Below, one piece after another: positions 53,578-63,630 of a DNA stretch of 64,000 nucleotides; position 1 is the stretch's first letter, and every line of letters starts with the position of its first letter. A model generated the notes under the pieces. It ran no database searches, was not told the DNA's origin, and was given only the letters and a program-made list of their open reading frames with translations. Source of the stretch: Clostridiaceae bacterium (GTDB lineage Bacteria > Bacillota > Clostridia > CAYPLH01 > DUMO01); NCBI GenBank assembly GCA_012839865.1, contig DUMO01000063.1, positions 1 through 64,000 of the forward strand, read 5' to 3'. A program made the translations under genes and the position numbers.

Positions 53578-53733
53578 TTAGCCTGCATTGTAGTATTCAA
53601 CAATTAAGGCGTCAAGTTTCTTGCTAACGTTCAAAACCTCAACCGACAGGCATGATTTAGTTTTTAGCAGATTATCAAGCTCGTCTTTTAAACTATCGAT
53701 TTCCGCCTCAAGACTTTTTTTAAACTGTTCCAT
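53578..53733 (-). CDS. Spo0E-like aspartyl-phosphate phosphatase
   Basis: A 51-residue protein read from ATG 53733 with AAGGAAG just upstream. The sequence is helical and ends VSKKLDALIVEYYNAG, which matches the Spo0E family signature (S-x-x-L-D-x-L-I-x-x-Y). Family members remove phosphate from Spo0A-P and delay sporulation. It lies 140 nt upstream of flgB on the same strand, so it could be co-transcribed with or share control regions of the motility operon. Confidence 0.8.
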   Translation of the reverse strand: MEQFKKSLEAEIDSLKDELDNLLKTKSCLSVEVLNVSKKLDALIVEYYNAG

Positions 53734-54125
53734 ATTCTTCCTTTGTATATTTTTTATGGTTAATAACCAAATAAAATTTGAACTTTACTATATATCAATT
53801 ACCTGTTTAATCTCTATATAAACAACACTATATGCAAATATATTTCGACAAGCGTCGTCATATATTGTTTCTTATATTCAACAGTTAATATTTTACTATC
53901 TCATTTAATCAGTTCAAATATAAAGTTCAAGGAATTAACCAAACGCTAATCTTTAGTTAAAAATTACATATAATAAATTTTACATTTTATTCAAGCTTAT
54001 TGTAAAATTTTCTAATAAACTTGATACAAATAGCTATTAATGTCAACTATAAACTAATTTCATATTATAATTCTACAATAAGTTTCAAATTCCTTCAAAA
54101 ATCAAAAAACTTTTGCATAAATATT
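53734..54125. other. AT-rich intergenic region
   Basis: 392 bases between the Spo0E-like gene and the DksA-like gene, extremely AT-rich, without an ORF, clear hairpin or assignable promoter. Confidence 0.5.
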
Positions 54126-54764
54126 CTAGTGAGGAAGCTGGCGCTTGTAATCTTCATTGGATATTTGGTCAATAGGATCAACTATACCTTGTTTGTCGAC
54201 TTTGATCGTATAAAACTCTTCATAATCCTTATACCCCCCGAGGTCCTGAGGCGAATCTGCTGAACCGTATTTCATCAAATCGTTGAACTGATCAAGTCCC
54301 TCATGCTCATCGTCTTCCTGCTGATTTAAATATTTGCGTCCCATGGGGGCATCCAATACCAGTTCTTCATTAGGCCTGTTTTTTATAAGAAAATCTTTGT
54401 CAATTTCCTTATTATCTTCGCATGCTTTGCATAATCTTGCATAGGGAACTGCTTCCAGTCTTTCCCTATCTATTTCCCTGCCGCAAAATGCGCATTTTCC
54501 GTAAGTGTTCTTTTCAATCCTTTTCAAAGCTTCATCTATTTCATATATAATATGCTCTTCATGGGTTTTCAGCGCATTGTTCATTTCAAGCGTAAAAAGC
54601 TGTGTCCCCAATTCAGCAGGGTGATTGTCATAGTTTGAAAGCTCATTCGATGAATCCTGGCCTTGTTCTGACATACCATGCTTTTCCATACTTTCAACAA
54701 CATTTTCAATCTCATACTTTTTTTCAGTTAAAATTCTCTTGAAATATTCCTTGTCTATAGTCAT
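54126..54764 (-). CDS. TraR/DksA-type C4 zinc-finger protein (YteA-like)
   Basis: A 212-residue protein. Residues about 1-85 are helical, followed by a C4 zinc finger CAFCGREIDRERLEAVPYARLCKAC at about 92-116 in the DksA/TraR position, and an acidic C-terminal region (about 120-212). The size and extended tail match Bacillus YteA, a sporulation-associated DksA-like protein. DksA-type proteins act in the secondary channel of RNA polymerase; that role is unproven for this branch. GGAGG lies 7 nt before ATG 54764. Confidence 0.85.
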   Translation of the reverse strand: MTIDKEYFKRILTEKKYEIENVVESMEKHGMSEQGQDSSNELSNYDNHPAELGTQLFTLEMNNALKTHEEHIIYEIDEALKRIEKNTYGKCAFCGREIDRERLEAVPYARLCKACEDNKEIDKDFLIKNRPNEELVLDAPMGRKYLNQQEDDEHEGLDQFNDLMKYGSADSPQDLGGYKDYEEFYTIKVDKQGIVDPIDQISNEDYKRQLPH

Positions 54765-55148
54765 CTGTAATCCTCCATGCACAAATATACCACATTATTA
54801 TAATCTTATATCATGAACTTAGTTTTATATCGACATTTCAGCCATCTTTTTTAAATGCACTTAGCCTTAAGCATATAATTATATTTTCCTGTCAAAGAGT
54901 TTTTTACGCATGCAAGTATGTTGAAATTTTAAGAAAATGTGATTATAAAGCGATTTAAAATGAACATTCAGTTATAATCAGCTTTTTTTACAGCATTATG
55001 ATGGAGCAGGAATTTAATATTATGCTCCGAAATTTTTGAAAGTGTAATTTTATATAGTATAATAAGTGTAAATTGATTAAAACTTTATAAAAGCTCCAGT
55101 ATAGTCTTTGCCAATTTATAATATAATTTTTAAATCGGGGAGGTAGTT
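54765..55148. other. Divergent promoter region of the DksA-like gene and mtnP
   Basis: 384 AT-rich bases without an ORF. A strong plus-strand promoter lies at 55036-55063; the promoter of the minus-strand gene could not be assigned. Confidence 0.5.
55036..55063 (+). promoter_or_regulatory. Sigma-A promoter of mtnP
   Basis: TTGAAA (55036-55041), 16-nt spacer and consensus TATAAT (55058-55063). This would give an 80-nt untranslated leader before mtnP. Confidence 0.65.
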
Positions 55149-55937
55149 ATGAGTAGTTATCGAGCTGATATCGGCATCTTTGGCGGTTCCGGTTTCTATT
55201 CCCTTTTAAAGAACGCAAAGGAAGTAGAAATCGATACTCCATACGGAAAACCAAGTGATTTAATATCAATTGCAGAATATGAAGGTAAAACTGTAGCATT
55301 TCTGCCCCGGCACGGAAAAGACCACCGGTACCCTCCGCATCTTATTCCCTACAGGGCAAACCTATACGCAATGAAAGAACTCGGAGTCGGCAAGATTATA
55401 GCTCCTACGGCTTCAGGCAGTCTTCAGCCGCATATAAAACCCGGTGATTTTGTGGTGTGCGATCAATTTGTCGACCGTACAACAGGACGTCATGACACCT
55501 TTTTCGAAGGACCCGACGTTATTCATATCAGTGCAGCTTACCCTTATTGCCCGGCATTAAGAAAGGTTGCATATGAGACGGGAAGAAAAATGGGAATATC
55601 CATCCACAATAAGGGAACTGTAGTTGTTATTCAAGGTCCTCGTTTTTCCACCGTGGCGGAAAGCAGATGGTTCAGTCAAATGGGTTGGGATGTAATTAAT
55701 ATGACCCAGTACCCGGAGTGTTATCTTGCAAGGGAATTGGGCATCTGCTATGTAAATATTTCTCTGATAACAGACTACGATGCAGGACTTGAGGGAAACA
55801 AAGAAATAAAACCCGTTACCCAGGATGATGTATTAAGAGTGTTTAATGAGAATAATGAAAAAATAAAAGAGTTGATATTTGAAATGATAAAGAAAATAGA
55901 TTTGAATGAAAAATGCACATGCTGTGAAAATGTTTAG
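55149..55937 (+). CDS. mtnP: S-methyl-5'-thioadenosine phosphorylase
   Basis: A 262-residue enzyme of the PNP/MTAP family that splits methylthioadenosine with phosphate in methionine salvage. It has the N-terminal phosphate-binding IGIFGGSGFYSLL, the PRHGKDHRYPPHLIPYRANLYAM block and MTQYPECYLARELGICYVNISLITDYDAG with the substrate-contacting residues. Closely related enzymes act on methylthioinosine, so the exact purine is not certain. GGGGAGG precedes ATG 55149, and a terminator follows 34 nt after the stop, so it is monocistronic. Confidence 0.92.
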   Translation: MSSYRADIGIFGGSGFYSLLKNAKEVEIDTPYGKPSDLISIAEYEGKTVAFLPRHGKDHRYPPHLIPYRANLYAMKELGVGKIIAPTASGSLQPHIKPGDFVVCDQFVDRTTGRHDTFFEGPDVIHISAAYPYCPALRKVAYETGRKMGISIHNKGTVVVIQGPRFSTVAESRWFSQMGWDVINMTQYPECYLARELGICYVNISLITDYDAGLEGNKEIKPVTQDDVLRVFNENNEKIKELIFEMIKKIDLNEKCTCCENV

Positions 55938-55971
55938 GAGCAAGGACTTATTTTGTACTCGCCTGCAATGC

Positions 55972-56006
55972 AAAGAGGCTGCCTTTTCAGACAGCCTCTT
56001 TTTATA
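55972..56006. terminator. Bidirectional terminator between mtnP and pckG
   Basis: AAAGAGGCTG / CAGCCTCTTT stem with a 10-nt loop, flanked by T run on the plus strand and by T-rich bases on the minus strand, between convergent genes. Confidence 0.88.
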
Positions 56007-56056
56007 TTTTCAACAATATAATTCATTATTGACAGCAGCTTTACCAAAGTAAAGAA

Positions 56057-57853
56057 TTACATGTCCTCAAGGCGTTTTTCCAAAGATTTGAGCTGAGCTG
56101 CCATTTCTTCCGGAAGTTTGTCTCCAAATCCGGCATAGTATTCACGGATTGATTCGACTTCCTTCTTCCAATCCTCTTTGTCCACTTTAAGAAGCTCATC
56201 CAGGTCTTCTCCGCTGACTTTAAGACCGTTAAGATCCAAAGCGTCTTTATCAGGCATATAACCTATCGGAGTCTTTACAGCTTTTCCCGTACCTGAAACT
56301 CTTTCAAAAATCCATTTCAGAACACGGCTGTTTTCACCGAATCCAGGCCACAACCATTTTCCGTTTTCGTCTTTCCTGAACCAGTTTACATAAAAGAGCT
56401 TCGGCAACTTTTCAGGATCGGTTTTGGCTCCAATGTTAAGCCAATGCTGCAAGTAGTCACAAATATGATAACCGCAGAACGGAAGCATTGCAAATGGATC
56501 ACGGCGTACCTTTCCGATATTCTGTGAAATGATTGCCGCTGTAATCTCGGAACCCATAATGGACCCCATAAATACTCCGTGTTTCCAGTCAAAGCTCTCA
56601 TGTACCAAAGGTATGGTGGTGGAACGACGGCCGCCAAAGAGAATAGCTGAAATGGGCACTCCCTTCGGATCTTCCCACTCAGGAGCTATAACCGGGCACT
56701 GGGAAGCAGGAGCGGTAAAACGTGCATTGGGATGAGCAGCAAGTTTATCAGATCCTGAATACCAATCTTTTCCGTTCCAGTCAATAAGGTGGTTGGGTGC
56801 ATCATATCCAATTCCTTCCCACCAGACATCACCATCGTCAGTCAGGGCAACATTGGTGAAAATACTGTTTTTCTCAAAGGTTCTCATTGCATTTGGATTT
56901 GATTTCATTGATGTACCGGGAGCAACTCCAAAGAAACCTGCTTCCGGATTGATAGCGTACAGACGTCCGTCTTCTCCGAATTTCATCCATGCAATATCGT
57001 CTCCGATTGTTTCAACTTTCCAACCGGGAATAGTCGGTATCAACATGGCCAGGTTTGTTTTTCCGCATGCACTGGGGAATGCACCGCAAATATACTTCAC
57101 TTCGCCTTTCGGACTAGTAATTTTGAGAATAAGCATATGCTCTGCAAGCCATCCTTCATCACGGGCTTGAACTGAAGCTATACGCAATGCAAAACATTTT
57201 TTGCCCAATAGAGCATTTCCGCCATAACCAGAGCCATAGGACCATATTGTTCTTTCTTCAGGAAAATGGCTGATGTATTTCTGCTCGATTGGAGCACATG
57301 GCCAGGTAACATCTTTCTGGCCTTCCTTAAGAGGATATCCTACTGAATGCAGACAAGGCACGAATTCTCCGTCATCTCCAAGAGTCTCCAAAACTTTCCC
57401 GCCCATACGGGTCATAATCCTCATGTTAACCACAACATAAGGACTGTCTGTCAATTGAATACCGATTTTGGATATTGGTGAGCCAATCGGGCCCATGGAA
57501 AAAGGAATAACGTACATTGTTCTTCCCTTCATTGAACCGGTATATAATTCTTTCATGGTTTTTTTAAGTTCCGCAGGGTCAATCCAGTTATTGGTCGGTC
57601 CTGCATCTTCCTGTTTGCGAGAAGCAATAAAAGTTCTGTTCTCAACACGAGCCACGTCAGACGGATCACTTCTGAAAAGATAGCATCCAGGGCGCTTTTC
57701 AGGGTCTAAAGGAGTTGCGGCTCCGCTTTTAACCATTTCATCAAGCAGTCTATCATACTCCTCCTGAGAGCCATCACACCAGTAAATCCGGTCAGGCTGA
57801 CACATTTCAGCCATTTCTTTAACCCACTGATTCAGTCTTTTGTTTGATGTCAT
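56057..57853 (-). CDS. pckG: Phosphoenolpyruvate carboxykinase (GTP)
   Basis: A 598-residue enzyme interconverting oxaloacetate and PEP with GTP/GDP. The GTP-class signature is complete: the P-loop [12 protein letters not shown] with the hyper-reactive Cys, [27 protein letters not shown], and [12 protein letters not shown]. In anaerobic cellulolytic Clostridia this enzyme mainly works toward oxaloacetate to capture energy (family knowledge). AAGGAAG lies 7 nt before ATG 57853. It is monocistronic, with a 435-base upstream region. Confidence 0.96.
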   Translation of the reverse strand: MTSNKRLNQWVKEMAEMCQPDRIYWCDGSQEEYDRLLDEMVKSGAATPLDPEKRPGCYLFRSDPSDVARVENRTFIASRKQEDAGPTNNWIDPAELKKTMKELYTGSMKGRTMYVIPFSMGPIGSPISKIGIQLTDSPYVVVNMRIMTRMGGKVLETLGDDGEFVPCLHSVGYPLKEGQKDVTWPCAPIEQKYISHFPEERTIWSYGSGYGGNALLGKKCFALRIASVQARDEGWLAEHMLILKITSPKGEVKYICGAFPSACGKTNLAMLIPTIPGWKVETIGDDIAWMKFGEDGRLYAINPEAGFFGVAPGTSMKSNPNAMRTFEKNSIFTNVALTDDGDVWWEGIGYDAPNHLIDWNGKDWYSGSDKLAAHPNARFTAPASQCPVIAPEWEDPKGVPISAILFGGRRSTTIPLVHESFDWKHGVFMGSIMGSEITAAIISQNIGKVRRDPFAMLPFCGYHICDYLQHWLNIGAKTDPEKLPKLFYVNWFRKDENGKWLWPGFGENSRVLKWIFERVSGTGKAVKTPIGYMPDKDALDLNGLKVSGEDLDELLKVDKEDWKKEVESIREYYAGFGDKLPEEMAAQLKSLEKRLEDM

Positions 57854-58288
57854 AATAATACTTCCTTTCTAGATAGTTAGTGCTATATTTTTGCTATTGT
57901 ATAAATAATCATTGAGCTTTTTACTTGCTCTCCGAAAATCTCATAGAACAAATGTTGATTGTTTCATAACAGTAAATTTAATCCAGTTCCTAAATACAAT
58001 ATTTGCTGCTAACGACTTACTCAATAGCAATAAATTGTTTGTACCCATACATAGAAATAAAGTTGGATTATGAATATCCAACTTTATCCCCATTTTAATA
58101 TATCATATTTATTATATATTTTCAACTTAAATTTGAAATTAAAATTATAAAAATTTCAGTATAATTATTCTATATAAAAAACCAATAGCTATGAAAGCTT
58201 TTACTGACTGCAATAAGATAAGCTAACACCTTGATATGTCATAAAATTAACAAAAAATATGAAGTTTTGTTATGGAAAAATTTCATTT
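57854..58288. other. Upstream region of pckG with aroB terminator
   Basis: 435 AT-rich bases. The aroB-side hairpin lies at 58057-58087. Upstream of pckG, TATACAAT near 57896 could be a -10, without a convincing -35. No ORF was seen. Confidence 0.5.
58057..58087 (-). terminator. Terminator downstream of aroB
   Basis: Perfect 11-bp stem ATAAAGTTGGA / TCCAACTTTAT with a 9-nt loop, about 200 nt after the aroB stop; on the minus strand it ends in TTTATTTCT. Confidence 0.65.
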
Positions 58289-59362
58289 TTATAAAGTGTT
58301 TAATACTTTCATAACCAGGTTTTTATCATCTGTTTTGAATTTAATTACCTTGCCTATTTTTTCAGGCAAAATAAATGTAAGCTTGCCTCCTCTTGCTTTT
58401 TTATCCATTATCATGTTATTATACACTTTCTCTCTGTCCACATCGGGCAGCTTAACAGGCAAACCGGCTTTCTTTAAGAGGTTCTCAATTCTTTCGGTTT
58501 CCTTCTTATTGACCAGGTTAAGGATTTCTGCCATTTTAAATGCTCCTGACATGCCAATTGAGACGCATTCCCCGTGAAGCATTTCAAACTCCATGGCGCT
58601 TTCAATGGCATGACCGATTGTATGTCCAAAATTCAATACTTCCCTCAAGCCTTGTTCCTTTTCGTCCTTTTCCACAACCATGCCTTTAAGCTCGCAGTTT
58701 TTTTCAGATATATACTTTAATACTTCCACGTCAAATTCGAACATATTACTGATGTTGCGATTAATAAAATCAAAAAAGTCCTCATTGAAAATGACACCGT
58801 GTTTTATTACTTCCGCAAGTCCCGACCTTAATTCTCTTAAAGGCAATGTTCTTAAAGTGTTTACATTTATGTAAACTAATGAAGGCTGGTAAAAGGAACC
58901 GATAACATTCTTATATCCTTTAAAATCCACCCCCGTTTTTCCTCCTACGCTGCTGTCCGCCTGCGCAAGAAGGGATGTCGGAACCTGGACAAATTTTACC
59001 CCCCGTAAATAAGTTGCTGCAGCAAACCCTGCAATATCTCCCGTTACTCCTCCGCCTAATGCAGCCACAGCAGAGCTTCTGTCAAATTTATTTGTCAGGA
59101 GAAATTCGTAAATGCCTTGAACTGTTTCCAGGGTTTTATTTGTTTCGCCTGCTTCAATAACATGTTTTGATACACTGAACCCTGCTGACTCCAACACTTC
59201 GATACATTCTTTGGAATGAAATCTGTCCACATTGGTATCGGTAATAAGAGCCACTTTGCCATTAATGCCAGCTAGTTTTAGGCACTCACCAAGCCTGGTG
59301 AAGTTATCGGTTATATATATGGGATAGGTGTGTCCCGTAAGCTTAATATCGAGTTTAATCAT
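58289..59362 (-). CDS. aroB: 3-dehydroquinate synthase
   Basis: A 357-residue NAD- and metal-dependent enzyme forming dehydroquinate in the shikimate pathway. It shows ALITDTNVDRFH, the NAD-binding GGGVTGDIAGFAAATYLRG, the VGGKTGVDFKGYKNVIGSFYQP region, and metal ligands in EVIKHGVI, LNFGHTIGHAIE and LHGECVSIG. ATG 59362 has GGGCG 8 nt upstream; the frame is open to 59380 without a better start. ileS ends 122 nt upstream, so it may share that transcript. Confidence 0.94.
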   Translation of the reverse strand: MIKLDIKLTGHTYPIYITDNFTRLGECLKLAGINGKVALITDTNVDRFHSKECIEVLESAGFSVSKHVIEAGETNKTLETVQGIYEFLLTNKFDRSSAVAALGGGVTGDIAGFAAATYLRGVKFVQVPTSLLAQADSSVGGKTGVDFKGYKNVIGSFYQPSLVYINVNTLRTLPLRELRSGLAEVIKHGVIFNEDFFDFINRNISNMFEFDVEVLKYISEKNCELKGMVVEKDEKEQGLREVLNFGHTIGHAIESAMEFEMLHGECVSIGMSGAFKMAEILNLVNKKETERIENLLKKAGLPVKLPDVDREKVYNNMIMDKKARGGKLTFILPEKIGKVIKFKTDDKNLVMKVLNTL

Positions 59363-59484
59363 TTTATCTTCGCCCTTCACCCTTTAGTTTCCCAAGGGAT
59401 AATACTTTTCAATATGCGGCCTGCAAAACTTTACCTGTAAAGCTTGCAAGCCACATATTTAAAGGCCTGTATTGTTGACTCAGG

Positions 59485-62400
59485 TTAATTGGATACCCGG
59501 ACAACCGATAATGTAACATCTTCTCCGTTAATATTCCAATCCTTTGTATAACCTTCTGCCGTGTCTTCAAAAATGCCGTCCGCAAGAACTTCCTCGGAAA
59601 TAACAGATTTATTTTTTGCAATTATTTCAGCAATACGTTGATTTCCGCTTGTGTACAGCAAAATATGGTCCTGAACTTCAAAACCTGCTTCTTTTCTCAT
59701 GGTCTGAACCTTGCTGATTATTTCCCTGACAAAGCCTTCCTCTAAAAGTTCGGGAGTCAAGGCAGTATCAAGCACTACAGTAACACCCCTGTCTGCCTCG
59801 GTTATAAATCCTTCTTTTTGTGCTGTTTCAATTAAAAGGTCATCCCGGGTAAGTTCTACCGTTGTTCCATCAATTATGAAACCCAGCTTTCCGGTACTCT
59901 CAAGCTCATCCATAGCCTTGTTGCCGTCAACGCTCTTAAGCCATTCGGAAATTTTTGATACCAGTTTTCCATACCTGGGGCCCACTGTCCGCAGTTGAGG
60001 CTTGAAATTGTATGTGGTAAACTTCTGAGCATCCTCAACAAACTCAACATCCTTTATATTGAGCTCATCCCTGATAAGGTCAACATACATTTCATCCATT
60101 TCAAAATCCGCTTTGACATACATTTTCCCCAAAGGCTGGCGATTTTTTATACCTGCCGTATTTCTTGCAGCACGTCCGGCAACGACGATTTTAAGCACAA
60201 GATCCATGTTTTCCTCAAGTTTTTTATCAATAAATTTATGGTTCACTTCAGGGAAATCACACAGATGAACGCTTAAAGGCGCATTCCTGTCAATGTTTCT
60301 GACAAGGTTGTCATACATTTCATCTGCCATAAATGGCAGGAAAGGTGCGATAATATATGTCACAGTTTTAAGAACAGTGTACAAAGTCATGTAAGCATTT
60401 ATCTTGTCCTGAGGCATATCCTTCTGCCAGAAGCGTTCCCTGTTGCGGCGAACATACCAGTTGCTGAGTTCATCCACAAATTCTTCAAAAGCCCTGGCTG
60501 ATTCAGTTATTCTGTATTTTGAAAGATTATCGTCAACCTCAGCCACAAGGGAATTCAACCTTGAAAGTATCCACTTGTCAATTGTCGGCAGTTTATCATA
60601 TTCAAGCTTGTACTCTGCAGGATTGAACCGGTCTATATTGGCGTAAAGCACATAAAAGGCATAAGTGTTCCACAAAGTACCCATGAATTTTCTTTGAACT
60701 TCGCTTACTGCTTCTTCTGAGAATCTGCTGGGAAGCCACGGAGCGCTGTTTGTATAGAAATACCAGCGTACTGCATCAGCTCCCTGGTTATGAAGTACGG
60801 TCCACGGGTCAATTACATTGCCCTTGTGCTTGCTCATCTTCTGCCCTTCCTTGTCCTGTACGAGACCTAGAACAATACAATTTTCAAAACAGTTTCTGTC
60901 AAAAATCAAGGTCGAAATTGTATGGAGGGTATAAAACCATCCTCTTGTCTGGTCCAGGGCTTCGCTGATAAAATCAGCCGGGAAGTTGTCATTGAAAATT
61001 TCCTCGTTTTCAAAGGGATAATGCCATTGGGCAAAGGGCATTGAACCTGAATCAAACCAGCAATCTATTACTTCGCTTACCCTCTTCATTTTCCCGCCGC
61101 ATTTCGGGCAGTTTAAAAATACATTGTCAATATATGGTTTATGAAGCTCAATGTCATAAGGCACGTTATCTCCCATGCTTACAAGCTCTTCAATGCTTCC
61201 TACCGCATGTTTATAGCCGCAATCGCATTCCCATATCGGCAATGGGGTTCCCCAATACCTTTCACGGCTTAAAGCCCAGTCAATATTGTTTTCCAGGAAG
61301 TTTCCAAACCTTCCGTTTTTGATGTTGTCAGGATACCAATTGATTTTCTGGTTGTTTTCAATCAACCTGTCCTTTATTGCCGTGGTTTTTATATACCATG
61401 TATTCCTTGCATAATATAAAAGCGGTGTATCGCATCTCCAGCAATGAGGATAGGAGTGTTCAAAATCCAAAGCTTTATACATCAGGTTTCTTCCATCAAG
61501 ATTCTGAATTATTTGCGGGTCCGCATCCTTTACAAAAACACCCTTCCAGGGGTTGACTGCTTCTACAAACCTGCCCTGCTCGTCTACCAACTGCACAAAA
61601 GGCAAATCATATTTTCTGCCAACATTTGCGTCATCTTCACCAAAAGCAGGTGCAATATGAACTATACCGGTACCGTCGGTCAATGTTACGAAATCAGCTG
61701 TACATACATAGTAGGCCTTTTTATCAGGTTTCGCAAAATCAAACAACGGTTCATACTCCATTCCTGCAAGTTCAGCACCAGTCATTTTCTCCACAACTTC
61801 ATATTTTTCTTCCAGGACTTTTTCAGCCAATGCTTCTGCAAGTATATAGGTTTCATGTTCACATTTTGCTTTAATGTATGTTTCCTTTTCATTTACTGCA
61901 AGAGCCACATTGGATGGCAAAGTCCACGGAGTTGTCGTCCATGCCATCAAAAATAAATTATCCGTGCTTTTAACCTTAAATTTTACAAATACAGATGTTT
62001 CCTTAACATTCTTGTATCCCTGGGCTACTTCATGGCTTGACAGGGATGTACCACAGCGGGGACAATAGGGAACAACTTTGTGTCCCTTGTACATAAGGCC
62101 TTTTTCCCAAATCTTTTTCAGTGCCCACCATACGGATTCAATATAGCTGTTATGATAAGTAACATAGGGGTTTTCCATATCTGCCCAGAAGCCCACTCTT
62201 TTGCTCATCTTTTCCCATTCTTTTTCGTATTTCCAGACACTTTCCTTGCACAGCTTAACAAAGGGCTCAACCCCATACTTTTCAATTTCAGGCTTGCCAC
62301 TGATACCCAGTTCTTTTTCAACTTCCAGTTCCACCGGAAGCCCGTGAGTATCCCAGCCGGCTTTTCTAAGAACTTTATAGCCCTTCATTGTCTTATATCT

Positions 62401-62607
62401 TGGAATAATATCCTTGATAACTCTTGTAAGAATGTGACCGATATGCGGTTTCCCGTTTGCTGTGGGAGGTCCGTCATAAAATGTGAATACCGGGCAGTCT
62501 TCTCTAATTTCAATGCTCTTTTCGAATATGTTCTCTTCCTCCCAGCGCTTTAAAACCTCAAGCTCCCTGGAAGTGAAATCAAGATTTGTTGATACTTTTT
62601 TATACAT
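59485..62607 (-). CDS. ileS: Isoleucyl-tRNA synthetase, long eukaryote-like class
   Basis: A 1040-residue class I synthetase charging tRNA-Ile. The HIGH motif is PHIGHIL in GPPTANGKPHIGHIL, the editing domain contains LMAWTTTPWTLPSN, and the KMSKS loop reads KMSKHKGN. Length, the GWDTHGLPVE block and YCPRCGTSLSSHEVAQGY fit the IleS2 (eukaryote-like) class, which is typically poorly inhibited by mupirocin. GGAGG precedes ATG 62607. A T-box leader lies upstream. Confidence 0.95.
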   Translation of the reverse strand: MYKKVSTNLDFTSRELEVLKRWEEENIFEKSIEIREDCPVFTFYDGPPTANGKPHIGHILTRVIKDIIPRYKTMKGYKVLRKAGWDTHGLPVELEVEKELGISGKPEIEKYGVEPFVKLCKESVWKYEKEWEKMSKRVGFWADMENPYVTYHNSYIESVWWALKKIWEKGLMYKGHKVVPYCPRCGTSLSSHEVAQGYKNVKETSVFVKFKVKSTDNLFLMAWTTTPWTLPSNVALAVNEKETYIKAKCEHETYILAEALAEKVLEEKYEVVEKMTGAELAGMEYEPLFDFAKPDKKAYYVCTADFVTLTDGTGIVHIAPAFGEDDANVGRKYDLPFVQLVDEQGRFVEAVNPWKGVFVKDADPQIIQNLDGRNLMYKALDFEHSYPHCWRCDTPLLYYARNTWYIKTTAIKDRLIENNQKINWYPDNIKNGRFGNFLENNIDWALSRERYWGTPLPIWECDCGYKHAVGSIEELVSMGDNVPYDIELHKPYIDNVFLNCPKCGGKMKRVSEVIDCWFDSGSMPFAQWHYPFENEEIFNDNFPADFISEALDQTRGWFYTLHTISTLIFDRNCFENCIVLGLVQDKEGQKMSKHKGNVIDPWTVLHNQGADAVRWYFYTNSAPWLPSRFSEEAVSEVQRKFMGTLWNTYAFYVLYANIDRFNPAEYKLEYDKLPTIDKWILSRLNSLVAEVDDNLSKYRITESARAFEEFVDELSNWYVRRNRERFWQKDMPQDKINAYMTLYTVLKTVTYIIAPFLPFMADEMYDNLVRNIDRNAPLSVHLCDFPEVNHKFIDKKLEENMDLVLKIVVAGRAARNTAGIKNRQPLGKMYVKADFEMDEMYVDLIRDELNIKDVEFVEDAQKFTTYNFKPQLRTVGPRYGKLVSKISEWLKSVDGNKAMDELESTGKLGFIIDGTTVELTRDDLLIETAQKEGFITEADRGVTVVLDTALTPELLEEGFVREIISKVQTMRKEAGFEVQDHILLYTSGNQRIAEIIAKNKSVISEEVLADGIFEDTAEGYTKDWNINGEDVTLSVVRVSN

Positions 62608-62796
62608 AAACCAACCTCCATAATATATTCCAAATGCAATTGTTTTCTTTAAATATGTAAAAATCAGCTTTTAAAACCTTAAGAAAGCAAGTATGTCAAC
62701 TTTGCCTTTGCGGCGTTAATTCATTATCTTTATTAAAATCTTAATTCACTGCAGCCTTAACACCCTGTAAAGTGTAATCCAGGCCTGTATCCTAAT

Positions 62797-62836
62797 AAAA
62801 AACCCTTTCGCCTCACATAAAATGGGACGAAAGGGT
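62797..62836 (-). terminator. T-box conditional terminator
   Basis: ACCCTTTCG / CGAAAGGGT stem followed on the minus strand by a run of six T; the 5' arm is adjacent to the T-box sequence that can form the competing antiterminator. Confidence 0.88.
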
Positions 62837-63076
62837 AACTTTTCGCGGTACCACCCAAATTATTGCTTGAAAATGCAAACGCACAGGTTTTATTCTGTAT
62901 CAGAAAGCCTGAACATTAATTTTAAGCAATCACTTGACAAATATAACGGTTTTAACCGGCGTTCCTTACTTATATTTCAGTTGGCAACTCACGGATGATT
63001 TTCAAAAACCTGCTTTGCAGAATTTCCACCATGCATCTGCTCTCTCTAAAAGCCGGGGTTTTTTACTCCTTCCGGT
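62797..63076 (-). promoter_or_regulatory. T-box leader of ileS
   Basis: The T-box sequence GGGTGGTACCGCG is at 62844-62856 on the minus strand. Stem I appears to be closed by ACCGG (63072-63076) with CCGGT (62955-62959) and contains AGAGAG near its 5' side. Near the 3' side of stem I lies GAAATATAAG, where AUA is a possible isoleucine specifier. Uncharged tRNA-Ile would bind, form the antiterminator and allow ileS transcription. Confidence 0.88.
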
Positions 63077-63157
63077 CATTGTTTTTATCTTATTACTGTC
63101 ATTGGCAATTTTAAAGAAGATTATACAATACATTTTGCGACATTTCAACCTTTTTTA

Positions 63158-63616
63158 TTAAACAATGCCCTCATCCATTTTTTTCAGCAGCTCAAGCTGT
63201 GCAGTGAGTGCCAGCTCTGCCTTTGACTTAAAGGCGGCAATTTTCTTTTTAACATCTTCGTATTCCATTTTTACCCTGGCCAGTTCGCTTCTTGCGTTAA
63301 GAAGTATTTCCTGTGCCTGGTTTTCTGCCTCCTTGACAATGTTTTGCGCCTTTTCAAAAGCATTTGTTTTCATTTCTTCACAGGTTTGTCTTGCTATCAT
63401 TATTGTGTTTTCAAGGGACTGCTCCATTTTTTTATAGTATTGTATTCCCTCATTCAACAGGTTTATTCTATCTTTCAACTCTGCTATCTGGCTGATAAAT
63501 GAATTATAATCCTCTATTACCTTGTCCAGGGTTTCATTTACCTGGTCTTCGTCAAAGCCGCCCATGATGCTCTTTCTAAACACCATGTTCTGCAGGTCAT
63601 CCGGAGTAAAATTCAT
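63158..63616 (-). CDS. divIVA: DivIVA family coiled-coil protein
   Basis: A 152-residue protein. The N-terminal membrane-binding motif FTPDDLQNMVFRKSIMGGFDEDQVNETLDKV is typical of DivIVA (conserved FxxxxxGyxxxxVxxfl), followed by a continuous coiled coil with an Ala/Glu-rich middle (AFEKAQNIVKEAENQAQEIL). DivIVA binds curved membrane at division sites and poles and organises cell-wall and septum proteins. The gene is between the S4-domain gene and the T-box of ileS, as in many Firmicutes. Confidence 0.93.
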   Translation of the reverse strand: MNFTPDDLQNMVFRKSIMGGFDEDQVNETLDKVIEDYNSFISQIAELKDRINLLNEGIQYYKKMEQSLENTIMIARQTCEEMKTNAFEKAQNIVKEAENQAQEILLNARSELARVKMEYEDVKKKIAAFKSKAELALTAQLELLKKMDEGIV

Positions 63617-63630
63617 ATATTTTCACCCTC

